NCBI GenBank assembly: GCA_024349245.1
Contig: JALDNG010000744.1
Span: forward strand, 81,001 to 145,000
Source: Neodontobutis hainanensis
Lineage: Eukaryota; Chordata; Actinopteri; Gobiiformes; Odontobutidae
Reading direction: 5' to 3'
Length of the DNA stretch: 64,000 bases
Each line of letters opens with the position of its first letter. The stretch's first letter is position 1. The notes below the pieces were generated by a model, which was given only the letters and a program-made list of their open reading frames with translations, searched no databases and was not told where the DNA came from. Positions 42,400 through 53,702 of this stretch are shown piece by piece. The position numbers and the translations under genes were made by a program.

Positions 42400-45356
42400 A
42401 GACCTAAGTGAGTAAAGATCATCGACTCTACCTGCACTCGCCTCCACCGAGCAGGGCACTTGAGTATTGCACTCTTTGTACCAATTGTTTGCACTTAAAA
42501 CTTACTATTTCTACTTTACTCTCTACTTGTCTATTTTCTTTTCTGCTCCTCCATAATCACACTTTCTCCCACAGTCCTCGCCTCACAGGAAGGGGTGGAG
42601 GGACCGGATTACTTATCCCTACTGACAAGTTCAAACAGCTAGCACAGCTAACCTTGTGTGACAACTGCTCCTTCGAGTTCCATGCTGTTACCATCACCCA
42701 CCCTGTTAAAAGTCACTTTGTAGTTATCTATCAACCCCCAGGTCAGCTTGGACATTTCTTGGAGGAGTTGGACGTGCTTCTTTCATCCTTCCCTGAGGAT
42801 GGTAGTCCTCTAGTGGTATTAGGAGACTTCAACATCCACCTTGAAAAGCCACAGGCTGCTAAACTTCAATAACCTGACTGCATCATTTGACCTCAAGCGG
42901 TCTCCACATAAGCAACTCACAAGTCTGGTAACCAACTAGATATTATCTACATAAGGTACTGCTCCTCTCAACACACTGAGGTTACGCCACTGCACACCTC
43001 TGATCATTTCTTTGTAACTCTCGACCTCAATCTAACTTTTCCAGACACTGCGACTGCTTTACCCTGGTCACTTTCCGACGCAACCTGCGTTCACTCAGTC
43101 CCTCCCGCTTTTCCTCTGCCGTCTCTTCTGCCCTCTTGAGGAGCTCTCGCTTTTAAACACCAACACTGCCACTGACACTCTGTGCTTACATCCTGCTTGG
43201 ACAACCTATGCCCTCTTACATCTAGACCAGCCCGTACATCCTCATCTGCCCCCTGGTTATCCGATGTTCTGCGCGAGCATCGCACCAGCCTCTGGTCAGC
43301 TGAGAGAAAATGGCGCAAGTCAAAAGATCGCACAGACCTCTCTACCTACCAGTCTCTCCTCTCTAATTTCTCTGCTGATGTCACTTCTGCAAAAACTGCC
43401 ATTCTAAGTTAATCAACTCACCTGACTCACGCACTCTCTTTAAAACCTTCTCTGCCCTCCTTTGTCCGCCTGCTCCCCCTCCTTCATCAGAGTTAACAGC
43501 TGACAATTTTGCATCTTTCTTTGTAAAGAAAACAACCGCCATCAGCTTTCTGCGCCAGCACCTGAACTCTTTCACACCCTGATACGTGTTTGCTCCTTCT
43601 TTTTCTCCTCTAACTGAAGCGGACGTTTCCAAGGTCATTAGTTCTAACCCCCCTACCACCTGCCCGCTAGATCCTATCCCCACACATCTCCTTCAGGCCA
43701 TCTCTCCATCTGTCGTGCCTGCTCTCACCCACATCGTCAACTCATCTCTCTCCACTGGGTCATTCCCCACAGTTTTCAAAGAGGCCTGCATCACACCACT
43801 ACTGAAGAAACCCACTCTAAACCCTACTCTGTTAGAAAACTACAGACCGGTTTCCCTCCTTCCCTTTACTGCCAAAGCTCTGGAGCGAGTTGTGTTTAAC
43901 CAGTTCTCCTCCTTTCTCACACGGAACAACCTCCTGGACCAGAACCAGTCTGGATTCAAGAGCGGACACTCCACCGAAACTGCACTGCTCTCAGTCATCG
44001 AAGCCCTGAGACTGGCAAAGGCAACATCCAAGTCATCTATCCTCATCTTACTGGATCTGTCTGCTGCCTTTGACACTGTTAATCACCACATCCTCTTGTC
44101 TTCTCTCAGTGCAATGGGTGTCTCTGGAATGGCGTTACAATGGTTCAAGTCTTACCTCTCGGTAGGTCATTCAGAGTATCCAGGAGAAACGAGGTCTCTG
44201 AGTCCCAACATCTTAATACAGGGTGCCACAGGGCTCAGTGCTTGGACCGCTACTCTTTTCCATTTACATGACATCTCTTGGCTCTGTCATTCAGAAGCAT
44301 GGCTTTTCCTATCACTGCTGCAGATGACACTTAACTCCACTTGTCATTTCAACCCGATGATCCGACGGTGTCTGCTCGTGTCTCGGCGTGCCTGAGTGTT
44401 ATCTCACTTTGGATGAAGGACCATCACCTGCAGCTGAACCTTGCAAAAATAGAACTGCTAGTGATTCTTGCCAACCCAAAGACCTGCCTCAACCTCTCCA
44501 TTCAACTAGGCTCATCAACCATTACACCGTCCAGCACTGCCAGAAATCTGGGAGTGGTAATTGATGATCAACTAAACTTCACAAGTCATGTTGCCAGCAC
44601 CACCAGGTCCTGTAGATTCATCCTCTACAACATCATAAAAATTAGACCTTTCCTATCGGAGCACTCGACGCAAATCCTAGTTCAGGCTCTTGTCTTGTCC
44701 AAACTGGATTATTGCAACGCTCTTCTGACTGGACTCCCTGCCTGCACAAACCAAACCTCTGCAGCTCATTCAGAATGCAGCAGCAAGAGTGGTCTTTAAA
44801 GAACCGAAGAGAGCGCACGTAACTCCTCTCCTCATTAGGTTACACTGGCTTCCAATTTTGCTCTTGGCCTACAAGACCACCACTGGCTCCGCCCCTCATA
44901 TCTTCACTCACTAACACAGACCTATGTTCCTACCAGATTCCTGCGATCTGCAAATGAACAACGCGTCTGGTTGTACCATCCCAAAAAGGAAAAAATCACT
45001 CTCGCATACTTTCTCTGGATGTGTTCCACATTGGTGGAATGATCTACCTGCTGCTACAAGATCAGCAGATTCTGTAGACATCTTTAAAAACGCTTGAAAA
45101 CATATCTCTTTGTCAACACCTGACTGACAAACACTGAATTCTTAACTTCCTTTCCATCAATTCCTTCTTTTAATTAAAAAAATAAAAATAAAATCTTTCC
45201 TATCCTTAGCTTTGTATGCTGTGCTAGGTTTTAACTGACTAGTTTTTGTGCACTTATGCTTTTGTTACCTTGTGTGGTTGAAATTGCTTCCATTGATTTC
45301 CTCACTTGTAAGTCGCTTTGGATAAAAGCGTCTGCTAAATGACTAAATGTAAATGT
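42400..45356 (+). mobile_element. L2-type LINE, copy 2 (plus strand)
   Basis: Same family as 32845-35885. Endonuclease part 42550-42870 (HTFSHSPRLTGRGGGTGLLI; VLGDFNIHLEKPQAA), then frameshifted linker, RT 43586-44395 and 44341-44799, and the tail to 45356 ending agtcgctttggataaaagcg tctgctaaatgactaaatg. The endonuclease start is missing: 42400-42545 may be 5' untranslated sequence joined by a deletion. A deletion at about 44160 removes the GRSFRVSW turn and shifts frames; the YADD box is damaged (about 44325). Confidence 0.9.
43586..44799 (+). pseudogene. L2 reverse transcriptase, frameshifted
   Basis: First open frame 43586-44395: LENYRPVSLLPFTAKALERV, FKSGHSTETALLSVIEALRL, LDLSAAFDTVNHHILLSS, ending in a shifted tail. 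Second frame 44341-44799: SFQPDDPTVSARVSACLS, NLGVVIDDQLNFTSHV, LDYCNALLTGLP. The QGSVLGP and YADD boxes between them are in disrupted frame, so no active enzyme. Confidence 0.9.
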
Positions 45357-45964
45357 AGTTTAAACATTTAAACTTTCCAAAGCGACTCCCTTGTTGTCAG
45401 GAAGAACGTGTGAGACACGCCCGCCCCAAAAGTGTTAAAAGTGACCGCTGGTCAAGAACACGCACTTCTCTTCGCTTCTTGCCTCTCCTCCGTACTCTTT
45501 TCCGTAAGGCCGGTCCGCTCAGGGCCGCACGGCCTTGGCAAGCCTTACAAGCTTCGGACCTCGTGTAACGAGTAAATTTTATTTGTGCTTTAAAGCCTGC
45601 AATTTTAGCTTGTTGCGCTAAAGTTTTCCTTATGCAAACAGTTGCTCAAAGTTCTACCTGCAAATCTGCTACCAGACGGAAGCTAATTTGCTCTTATTCT
45701 GAAAGACTTTGTGCCTGCTAAAGAGATAGCTTGACTAAATCTTGCTTTCTCAAGCAAGTTTTAAGCCAACAACACAGCCGCTAAGACCTCCTCCAGTAAC
45801 CTTCGCAATAACTTTGAAAGACTCAATTTTACTCGGTGTATGACGCTGATGCTAAAAGGCTTGGCTAGTTGGGACAGTAACGAGATGCTTTTTGGACCAG
45901 TCCCCGGGCGCACTGCGACCCCTCTGGAGACTGAGTGTACCCGGCAGGCCATCCTGGAGGCGAC
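45357..45964. other. Unassigned GC-richer sequence with hairpin
   Basis: gtaaggc (45504-45510) pairs with gccttac (45542-45548) around gggccgcacggcc. Reads like a leader of a retroelement or gene but no family is recognised. Confidence 0.35.
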
Positions 45965-46175
45965 ACACATTTACATTTAGTCATTTAGCAGACGCTTTTA
46001 TCCAAAGCGACTTACAAGTGAGGAAAACAATGGAAGCAATTTCAATACCACAAGGTAACAAAAAGCATAAGTGCACAAAAAACTAGTCAGTTAAAAACCT
46101 AGCACAGTAATCAAAGCCAAGGATAAGAATTTTTATTTTTTTTTTTAAGAAAAGGAATTGATAGAAAGGAAGTAG
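45965..46175 (-). repeat. L2 LINE 3'-end fragment
   Basis: acatttacatttagtcattt agcagacgc followed by ccaaagcgacttac and the same 3' untranslated sequence as 32860-33060, truncated at about 46175. A short 5'-truncated L2 insertion. Confidence 0.9.
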
Positions 46176-46876
46176 AATTCAGTCATCGGCATGCGACAGG
46201 GTTCTGGAGAACCTTCAGGCTTCTTGTCGCTCAGATGTGAGACCAATCACGACCCCAGGGTGAGTCTAAACGTGACACATATGTTTGGCATCTAACTGTC
46301 TAAAACATAACAGCCTTGGCCTCAGAAACCGTCATCAAACCCCTCTAAACGCTCCGTAAAAGCCCTCATTTAATAATAGAGTCAATAATCAATACTTCCT
46401 TTTGTTTCACAAAATACTCTGAAAGTAACTGTTTTATCGTTCTTTGGTTTACCCATTCATGTGTCAATAATTATTCCTTTGTGTCCTTCCATTATCATTA
46501 TTCATTGTTTAAACCTTTAATAAAACCCCATAAAGACAATTAATGTTTTTTGGTTTATATCAAGAAATGTTTGAAAACGAGAAGAATTTGCTTTCTTTAG
46601 ATTGAGACTTATTAACATAATTAGTTCCCAGAACTATGAATCTGGGTGGTGCCCCCTAACGAGAGGATATTTTGACATCAATATATAAATTTATTAATTT
46701 ACATTATTAATATTCATATTAATTATTAATAAGACAGTACGCTATAATTAAGAATGTAAAGAGTGTAGATCTACAAAAGTGTAGCTTAAAGTACTTTATG
46801 ATACACACTTTCTTTAGGATACACAACAATTGTCCAAAGAAGACTTCTTAAACAATTATCAAATACAGTAATCAGT
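46176..46876. other. AT-rich sequence of the EnSpm-type element, nothing recognised
   Basis: No frame of note. Ends at the GAGAG target duplication of the LTR element. Confidence 0.3.
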
Positions 46877-46881
46877 GAGAG

Positions 46882-47883
46882 TGTCATGTCCCAACCTCGT
46901 GTCTGTTGTATGTTTTTGTAGTTGACTTCCATACCAGGTGCCTGATTCTGCCCCGTTTGCTTCAGCTCTGCCTGATTCTGCCCCTTCAGCTTCAGCTCCA
47001 GAGCCGGCTCCAACCCCAGCTCCAGCTCTTTCCGAGCCAGTCCCAGATCCAGCTCCGGCTCCAGCTCCAGCTCCTTCCGAGCCAGCCTCAGGTCCCACTC
47101 CAGCTCCAACCCCAGCTCCAGCTCCTTCCAAGCCAGCCTCAGGTCCCGCTCCAGCTCCTTCCGAGCCAGCCTCAGGTCCCGCTCCAGCTCCTTCCGGGCC
47201 GGCCCCAGCTCCAGCTCATTCCGGGCCGGCCCCAGCTCCAGCTCCTTCCGGGCCGGCCCCAGATTCTGACCTTGATCCGTCTGACCCTGCTCCTGTCCCG
47301 CCGGACCCTGGCCCTGCCCGTGTCTGTTCAACCGGTTCCTGTTCCCGTGCCGGTGCCCGTCGTTCTCTGTGCTCTGTCTCCGGATCCCTTCCACCCCTCC
47401 GATCATGTACGGGGTGCGTCGTTGGGGCGGGTGTTTGGACCCGGACTTCATCCTTGACACTGTTCTTTCTCTGTCCAGAGGTTTTTGGCCGCCCGGTGTC
47501 GGCCTTTAAGGGGGGGGGTACTGTCATGTCCCAACCTTGTGTCTGTTGTATGTTTTTGTAGTTGACTTCCTGTGTCTTATTGTGAAGTGTCTCACCCCTG
47601 CCTGTATGTCAGTTTACTTCCTGCCCTTGTGTCTTTCCCTCCTTTGTGATTGCCTGCTCCGCCCTTAATGTGCTCCACTTGTGTCTCATTGTGTTCCCTT
47701 TATAGTCTGTGTGCTTTCCCCTGTCCTGTGCTGGATTGTATCCACGAGTTTGTATGCGCTATCATTGTGTTTTGGTATTCAGTGTTTCCTTGTGTGTTTG
47801 GATTAAACCCTTTCAACCATCTCCTCGTGTGGGTCTGCACAGTGAGTCCTTCTGCCTAGTCCTGAAAAGTTGTGTTCCTGACA
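46882..47883 (+). mobile_element. Internally deleted Ty3/gypsy-like LTR retrotransposon, GAGAG duplication
   Basis: The right LTR is 47522-47883 (tgtcatgtcccaacc ... gttcctgaca). The left LTR keeps only its first ~50 bases (46882-46931, same sequence) before internal sequence starts. GAGAG at 46877-46881 and 47884-47888 is the 5-bp target duplication. Directly before the right LTR is the polypurine tract aagggggggg (47509 on). The internal part is the proline/alanine-rich gene end described next. All pol domains are deleted. Type inferred from ends, tract and 5-bp duplication. Confidence 0.85.
46938..47521 (+). pseudogene. Pro/Ala-rich minisatellite-coded end of the LTR element gene
   Basis: The plus frame is built of PAPAP, PSEPASGPAPA and SGPAPAPA repeats from an imperfect ccagctccagctccttccg minisatellite (about 46995-47270). 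It then reads RVCSTGSC ... FGRPVSAFKGGGT through the polypurine tract into the LTR. Such a tail and read-through end is common at the 3' end of fish gypsy genes. The frame is interrupted upstream by the deletion. Not an independent gene. Confidence 0.65.
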
Positions 47884-47889
47884 GAGAGT

Positions 47890-49771
47890 GGCTAAGATTG
47901 TCCTTTTAAGATTTATGTGTTTCATATAATGTTTTACTAATACAGAAGTTATTTTTGGCCTGTTAGGATTTGGAAACAAAAATAAAGGCATTGAAAAGAC
48001 AGCAACAAAAAGCTCTTAGAAAATCAAAAAGATAATTTTGGCTCTTCAGAAAAAATGCTCTGATAGTAAACACTCCTCCAGAGAACTTGAATCAGACTAC
48101 TCATCAGACGACTCAGGAAATATGCTGAATGTTGTGGAGCAGCATCTAAAAGAAGACTTGACAGTATGATTCAGAATCACAAAAGAATACCATAATTAAT
48201 ATGCAAGATCAAGTGCTATGGTATGAAATTGATAGACTAAATGATTCCATGGATGTTACCAGTGAAAATAACTCATAGCTAGCTTTGTCTCTTGAGAAAA
48301 AGCTGTCTGAGTGGGCAATAAAATTCAACATCTCCATGACCTCTCTCACTCATTTGCTTAAGATTTTGAAGGAACATAATATTGATGTTCAAGCAGACGG
48401 ATGAACACTATTGAAAACACCTTGTTCTGGCATTTTGAGAATAACAGAAAAATCAGGTACATTTTAACTTTGAAAATGTCCATGCACTCATTTGCCAATA
48501 TTATTCAGAAATTTCACTGAACTGTAAAATCTTGTTTTTTTAAGGGGCAAATACACATATTTTGGATTAAAGGAAGGTCTTTAGCATACTCTGTCTGAGC
48601 AAGACACAAGACACAAAATACGACAACTTTGAGATTTCTTTGAATATTGAGTGCCTACCCATTTTCAAGTCCAAAACCTCACAATGTGGCCACTTCAGTG
48701 TGCTGTCATCAACATTGATGAAGTGAAAAACAGTCCTTTTGTTGTTGCTCTGTTTTCTGGAGCAAAGAAACCTAATGATTTGGAGTTTTGAGGGATTTTA
48801 TGGAGGAGCTGCAAGAACTGATGGAAACAGGCTTTAAAGGGAAGAGAATTGTCCTCAAAAACATCATATGTGATGCACCAGCACGAGCTCTCATCAAAGG
48901 AATAGTTCAGTTTAATGGCCGCTATGGCTGTGACTTTTGTGATGTAAAGGGAGTTCATGAGAGCAAAATGCTTTTTTTGTATAAAGGAAATCTCAGAACC
49001 AATGAGTCATTTAGACAGAAGACAAATCCTGAACATCACAAAACAGATGGACATTGATATGATCAGGCAGTTCCCAATAGATCCCACGCATTATGTAGAT
49101 CTAGGAGTGACTAAGCGAATATTGATGCTGTGGAAAGAAGCACCATTACTTATTTTCATCAAGCTGTCCGGCATCACATACCTCCTGAATTCAATAGGAA
49201 ACCCAGGGGGTTAGATGAACTGAAGCACTGGAAAGCAACTGAATTCCGAACATTTTTGCTTTATACTGGACCAGTGATTTTGAAATATGTTCTCGATAAG
49301 GAAAAGTATATTCACTTCCTTTCACTTAGTATTGGAATGCGCATCTTGCACAGTGAAAACCTAATGGACCATTGTGATTATGCAGATGAGCTGTTAACAT
49401 ATTTTGTTGAAAAAGGTAGCAGCCTATATAGCATGAGTTTCATCTCATATAATGTGCATTGCTTGCTACATCTCACTTATGTTGCAAATTACAACAGATC
49501 ATTACACTATTGTTCAGCGTACAAGTTTGAAAATAATATGGGTCAAATCAAGAGGTTTATCCGCAGTTCAAGTGATCCACTGATTCAAGTAGCTAACAAA
49601 TTGACAGAGAGGCAAGCAATATCAAGTTCTAAGAAATCAAATGTTAACTCTGGTACGCCAAAGACAAAAGAATGTTACAGAATGACCAATGATAGCTACT
49701 GCCTTATACATGGAGTTCAAGAAAATCAGATTTTTGTGAGGTTTTTGCAGAATGGAACCTTTGTAAACTAA
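47890..49771 (+). pseudogene. Tnp2-type (EnSpm) transposase
   Basis: DDE-type cut-and-paste transposase. N-terminal words at 48285-48420 (LEKKLSEWAIKFNISMTSLT; HLLKILKEHNIDVQ). Then SLNIECLPIFKSKTSQ (48640 on) and the frame 48788-49057 (FMEELQELMETGFK; CDAPARALIKGIVQFNGRYG; CDFCDVKGVHE). FPIDPTHYVDLGVTKRILML starts at about 49071. The long frame 49130-49771 reads KHWKATEFRTFLLYTGPVIL, ISYNVHCLLHL and YKFENNMGQIKRF to a stop at 49769. Frame changes near 48700, 49050 and 49130 break it. Motif order is complete, so the gene decayed recently. Confidence 0.8.
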
Positions 49772-49837
49772 GCAATGTGACTCCAGAATAATTGGCATAT
49801 TCCAAGGATTTCGGAATCACAATTAAATGTTACATAC

Positions 49838-50199
49838 TGTTATAATAATTTTAATTTTAATGTTTATTGTTACTGGGACTTATAGTTCTCCTCAGGTCAT
49901 GTCAAATTCATGTCATGTCCTTCGTGCTAATCCAAGCATTAAGTAGACATAACAGGACTGAGACATGGCTTGTCACGGACTTCTGCTCCTGGACCATTGT
50001 GAACGCCTCTCACCAGGGACGTCACTGTGTTGTATATAATCCCATGTTATGTTTACATCTTTAAGCAAACCTTCCGCTGTAATATTGTGCTGTTTTGCTC
50101 ATCCTTGCAAGGATTAAAACTTGGCCATTGCTTGTTAAATTATAATCGGTCTCCGTGTCTCTCTGGTTAAATATATGGATATAAAATATTCCTATAACA
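49838..50199. mobile_element. Solo LTR, 362 bp, CATAC duplication
   Basis: Begins tgttataataatttt and ends ttcctataaca. CATAC stands at 49833-49837 and 50200-50204. Internal sequence (ggtcatgtcaaattcatgtc; cttggccattgcttg; aaattataatcggtctccgtg) matches the solo LTR at 62382-62629. A solo LTR arises by recombination between the two LTRs of a retrotransposon or endogenous retrovirus. No coding remnant left here. Confidence 0.9.
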
Positions 50200-50336
50200 C
50201 ATACTGACACCACTCAACTGAGACATAAAGCAATCATGATACCTTTGTCATTGATTGATAAAGATGAATACAATGCGTAGGGCTTACACCGCTCATGCAT
50301 TCAGTTTGATTAGTTAGTCATGTAAGTCAGTAAGGC

Positions 50337-50448
<112 letters not shown>

Positions 50449-50454
50449 TTTCAG

Positions 50455-53320
50455 TATCGAATTTGTTTATTCGGTGATGGACAGACATCTGTTGTATCAA
50501 TCAGTTGGATTTTTGATCACAATGGAACATTGAAGTGTCGATGGACATCATCACTCTTAAACATTAAAAACAATTCTCCACCAAACCCTAACTGGAAGGT
50601 TTATGACATTGTTAAGATCGTTGGACCATCAATTGGTAAGAAATTGCAATAATGGTGCATTTGAATTGAAAATGAATGTGATGCTGAAATGTGGGTATTC
50701 ATTCATTTTCATTCATTCATTCATTTTATCCCGTTAGGGGTCGCGGTGACTGGAGCCTATCCCAGCAGCTTTGGCCCTGAGGCGGGTACACCCTGGACAG
50801 TGGCCAGTTAGTCGCAGGGCTAACATTTAGAGACAGACAGTGACAGACAACCATTCACTCTCACATTCATTCACTAGGGACACTTTAGAGTTGCCAATTA
50901 ACCTGTACATGCATGTGTTTGTACGGTGGGAGGAAGCCGGAGTAATGTGGGTATAAGAACACAAATTCAAGTTGTTGTGCCTAATATAAGACAATCACAA
51001 TTTTTGTTTTACATAAGTATTTAACATTTCTGGAAGATTTTTTGTCAATATTATGATAGGTAGTCTTATAAATGTACTAATCATAATATATTTATGTATT
51101 TATGATGAATAAATAGTTGACTGAATTTCCATTATACACATAGTATACATAAATTTACCACTTACAGGAGACTATGATCAAGCAAATCAATACATCTCAG
51201 ATTACACAACGGGGGTCTCAGCAGCAGAGGACATAATTACTTATTCATTGACAGACCCTGCAGTTGTGGAATTACCTGAGAAGAGAAAAAGGAAAAATAA
51301 GCTCCGTGATGAAAGTGACATAAATTCAGAGACATCTTCCTGTGAAGGTCTGTATATATTGAAATGATTGGTATGCAGAAAACAATTTAGCCATAACTTT
51401 GTGATCATTCTTTATTTGTATGTACTAAACAGATGATATGAACTTGAAGCAGTCAGGAAATGAAGTGACACAATCTGGTCTGAAGTCAAGAAATCCCACT
51501 GCCCAAACCTCCTATATACCATGGTTAGCCTATTTTAACTTTGATGTAGAACTTTGAACTTGCTAAAGCACTTTTATCTTTTTTCAATCCATTTTTTATT
51601 AGTTTGTTTTTTTTCTTCTTTTGAACATTAGCCAATATTCAGCTCATTCAGAAGGTTCAGTGTGACAGTGTTTTACCTTTTTAACTAAACTTATATTTAA
51701 TAAAATATATTTTTCTTCTGATAAACAGATGATGTGCATTTAAAGAAAGAAGTCAAGAAATGCAATGAAGCGTGTTGGTCTGAAGACAAAAAATGTTCAG
51801 CTGCCCAACACTCCCAGATATCATGGTAAGCTTTAGTTTTAACTTATCTAAGGAACTTAGCAGAATCAGCTTTATAATTTTATTTGCTGATTTTGAATGT
51901 CTTATGTCTTTTCTTTAGAGTAGTCAAGAGTCTACTTATTCAAAAAGCTCTGTGTGTCAAAACATCTGGTGAGTATGAAACACTTTTTCTCTTAAATTGA
52001 ATCTGGTTAAGCTAATTTGATCATTCTAATTCACATTGTTCAGGTGACTGTCTGGATGATAACAATGAAAGCCCTGATGACGGTTATTTAAACTCAAGCC
52101 AGCCCAACCCAGTATTCTTAGGTGAGACAATAGATATTCCCTTTAACACATGCAAACACATCACAAGGTACCTTATAAGAGAATTTTGTGTCATGACTCT
52201 CACAGATACTCTTCAGGGAAATGTGGCAACGCATGAGGATGATCATCCCAAAAGCTCTGCTTCTTCAGGTGAGTAATAATTTAATATAATTTATTGTGTG
52301 TGTGTGTTTTTTTTTACATTGTACCAAATGTCCCCACAATTAAAGTGAACCACCTACATGTGCATTGTGGATAAAACGATCAGGGAAAAAAGGGTTTAAT
52401 TGATGTAGAAAAATAAAAATAGCAACAATATAACTGATTTAGATAAATGCAATTTCACTGACCTTATGTATGTAATTTTGATAACAGTGAAGGAACCAAA
52501 GGAAACAAAATGCAAAGTCACCATGGAGAAATTGTTTTGTATGTGATATATCAATTAGACATTGTTTATTTATACAGACATAAAACATCCTTTGCTATAC
52601 AACAATCTAACTTTACAATTTTTCAGATCTGAATACTAAGATACTCCAACAATCCAAATTGTGGAACAGAGACAAGCTGTCATCATGAATGACTTGGCAA
52701 AAGTTAAGTCTGTTCTCATGAAGCGGGCAGAAGAAGATGCCCCTGAGGAACTTTTTAAACAACAACAGTGCTCCAGCTTTGAAACGTTTGAAGCCTTCTG
52801 TCAGAGGCTTGAAGAAAACAAAAATTATTGAGAGCTTTATGTTAGTACTACTATATAAATTTTGCGTTAATTTTCACAACAAAGCCACAGTATTTTTTTT
52901 TTTTTTTTCAGCAGATACCATGTAAAATAAATGTTGAAGCCAGGTATATTTTAATCTTGACAATATTATGTATGTTTTTGTCAGGTGCACTATCTCATCC
53001 ATACTCACGGCAGCTCCAGTATAGGTGAGATGGTGAGACAGGCTTTAAAAAGCATAGCGTGTTCTCTGTCGCAATGTTCTCTGTCTGTATAACAGAACGG
53101 GGAAAGATGGGAAGAAGGTGTTGCCACCTGTGCTCCTGACATGTTTGAAAAGTAAGTGTTTAAGTTTTGGTTTGTGCATCTGGATGCTGCTATAGAAATT
53201 AAAATGTTAACACCTTGCGCTTTGTGTTTTTAGAATGTGTCAGGTCTTTTCACAAACAAAATGAAATAGAGGTGAAGAAGCTAAAAGTAACAGTAAAAGA
53301 TTTTTTTGTCCAACGCTAAC
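50455..53320 (+). pseudogene. EnSpm-type accessory gene, about ten small exons
   Basis: Clear acceptor/donor pairs mark exons at 50455-50635 (YRICLFGDGQTSVVSISWIF), 51168-51347 (ends with basic PEKRKRKNK), 51433-51523 and 51729-51825 (a duplicated pair), about 51921-51969, 52045-52121, 52207-52269, then weaker ones to about 53035 (VHYLIHTHGSSSIGEMVRQA), 53100-53152 and 53234-53320. The last words (TGKDGKKVLPPVLLTCLK; ECVRSFHKQNE) resemble the C-terminal domain (DUF4806-like) of accessory proteins in fish EnSpm elements. Function unknown. Some joins are off frame, so decayed or misplaced. Confidence 0.55.
50698..50943 (-). mobile_element. LINE-type 3'-end insertion with ATTC tail and 10-bp duplication
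   Basis: aatgtgggta is present at 50688-50697 and 50944-50953. The insert starts with (attc)n and contains gcctatcccagc, ggcgggtacaccctggac and ttagagttgccaattaacct, a very common fish repeat read with its tail at the left, hence minus strand. It lies in the intron between the first two accessory-gene exons. Non-coding and 5' truncated. Confidence 0.85.
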
Positions 53321-53702
53321 ACCAGGCTGAAAAGGAAACCAAATAAAGGAAAAACCTGACTTTTTGTGTGATTGTTTTTATTGATGGAAATAACGAATGT
53401 GGGTGTAAAAGTTTGAGTGAACTGAATCATTTTAGATAACAGTGAACTAACACAATTTTTGCATAGTGGTGTTATTGCACAGTGTGAGCACTCAGTGAGT
53501 GTGATCTGACCTCATATTTCCACCACAGTATGCGTGCACTGTGATTGTACAGTGACCTCATGTTGTGAACAAAGTATGAGCGCACAGTGAGAGCTCTGTG
53601 TGGTTACACTTTTAGTTCACTGTGACACTCACATTATGACCGCACCATGAGAATATTGTGAGCTCATAGTGACATCATTGTGAGATCAAATTGTTGACTG
53701 GG
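53321..53702. repeat. Right sub-terminal region of the EnSpm-type element
   Basis: A possible 3' signal aataaa at 53342, then dense gcacagtg/cactgtga/gtgagctc words to the end gttgactggg. Such sub-terminal repeats are transposase binding sites in the EnSpm family. Confidence 0.7.

Noticed and set aside
46786..47527. Minus-strand 224-codon frame rich in LELGPARKE repeats
   Set aside because: It is the antisense reading of the Pro/Ala minisatellite in the LTR element, with no start context or family features.
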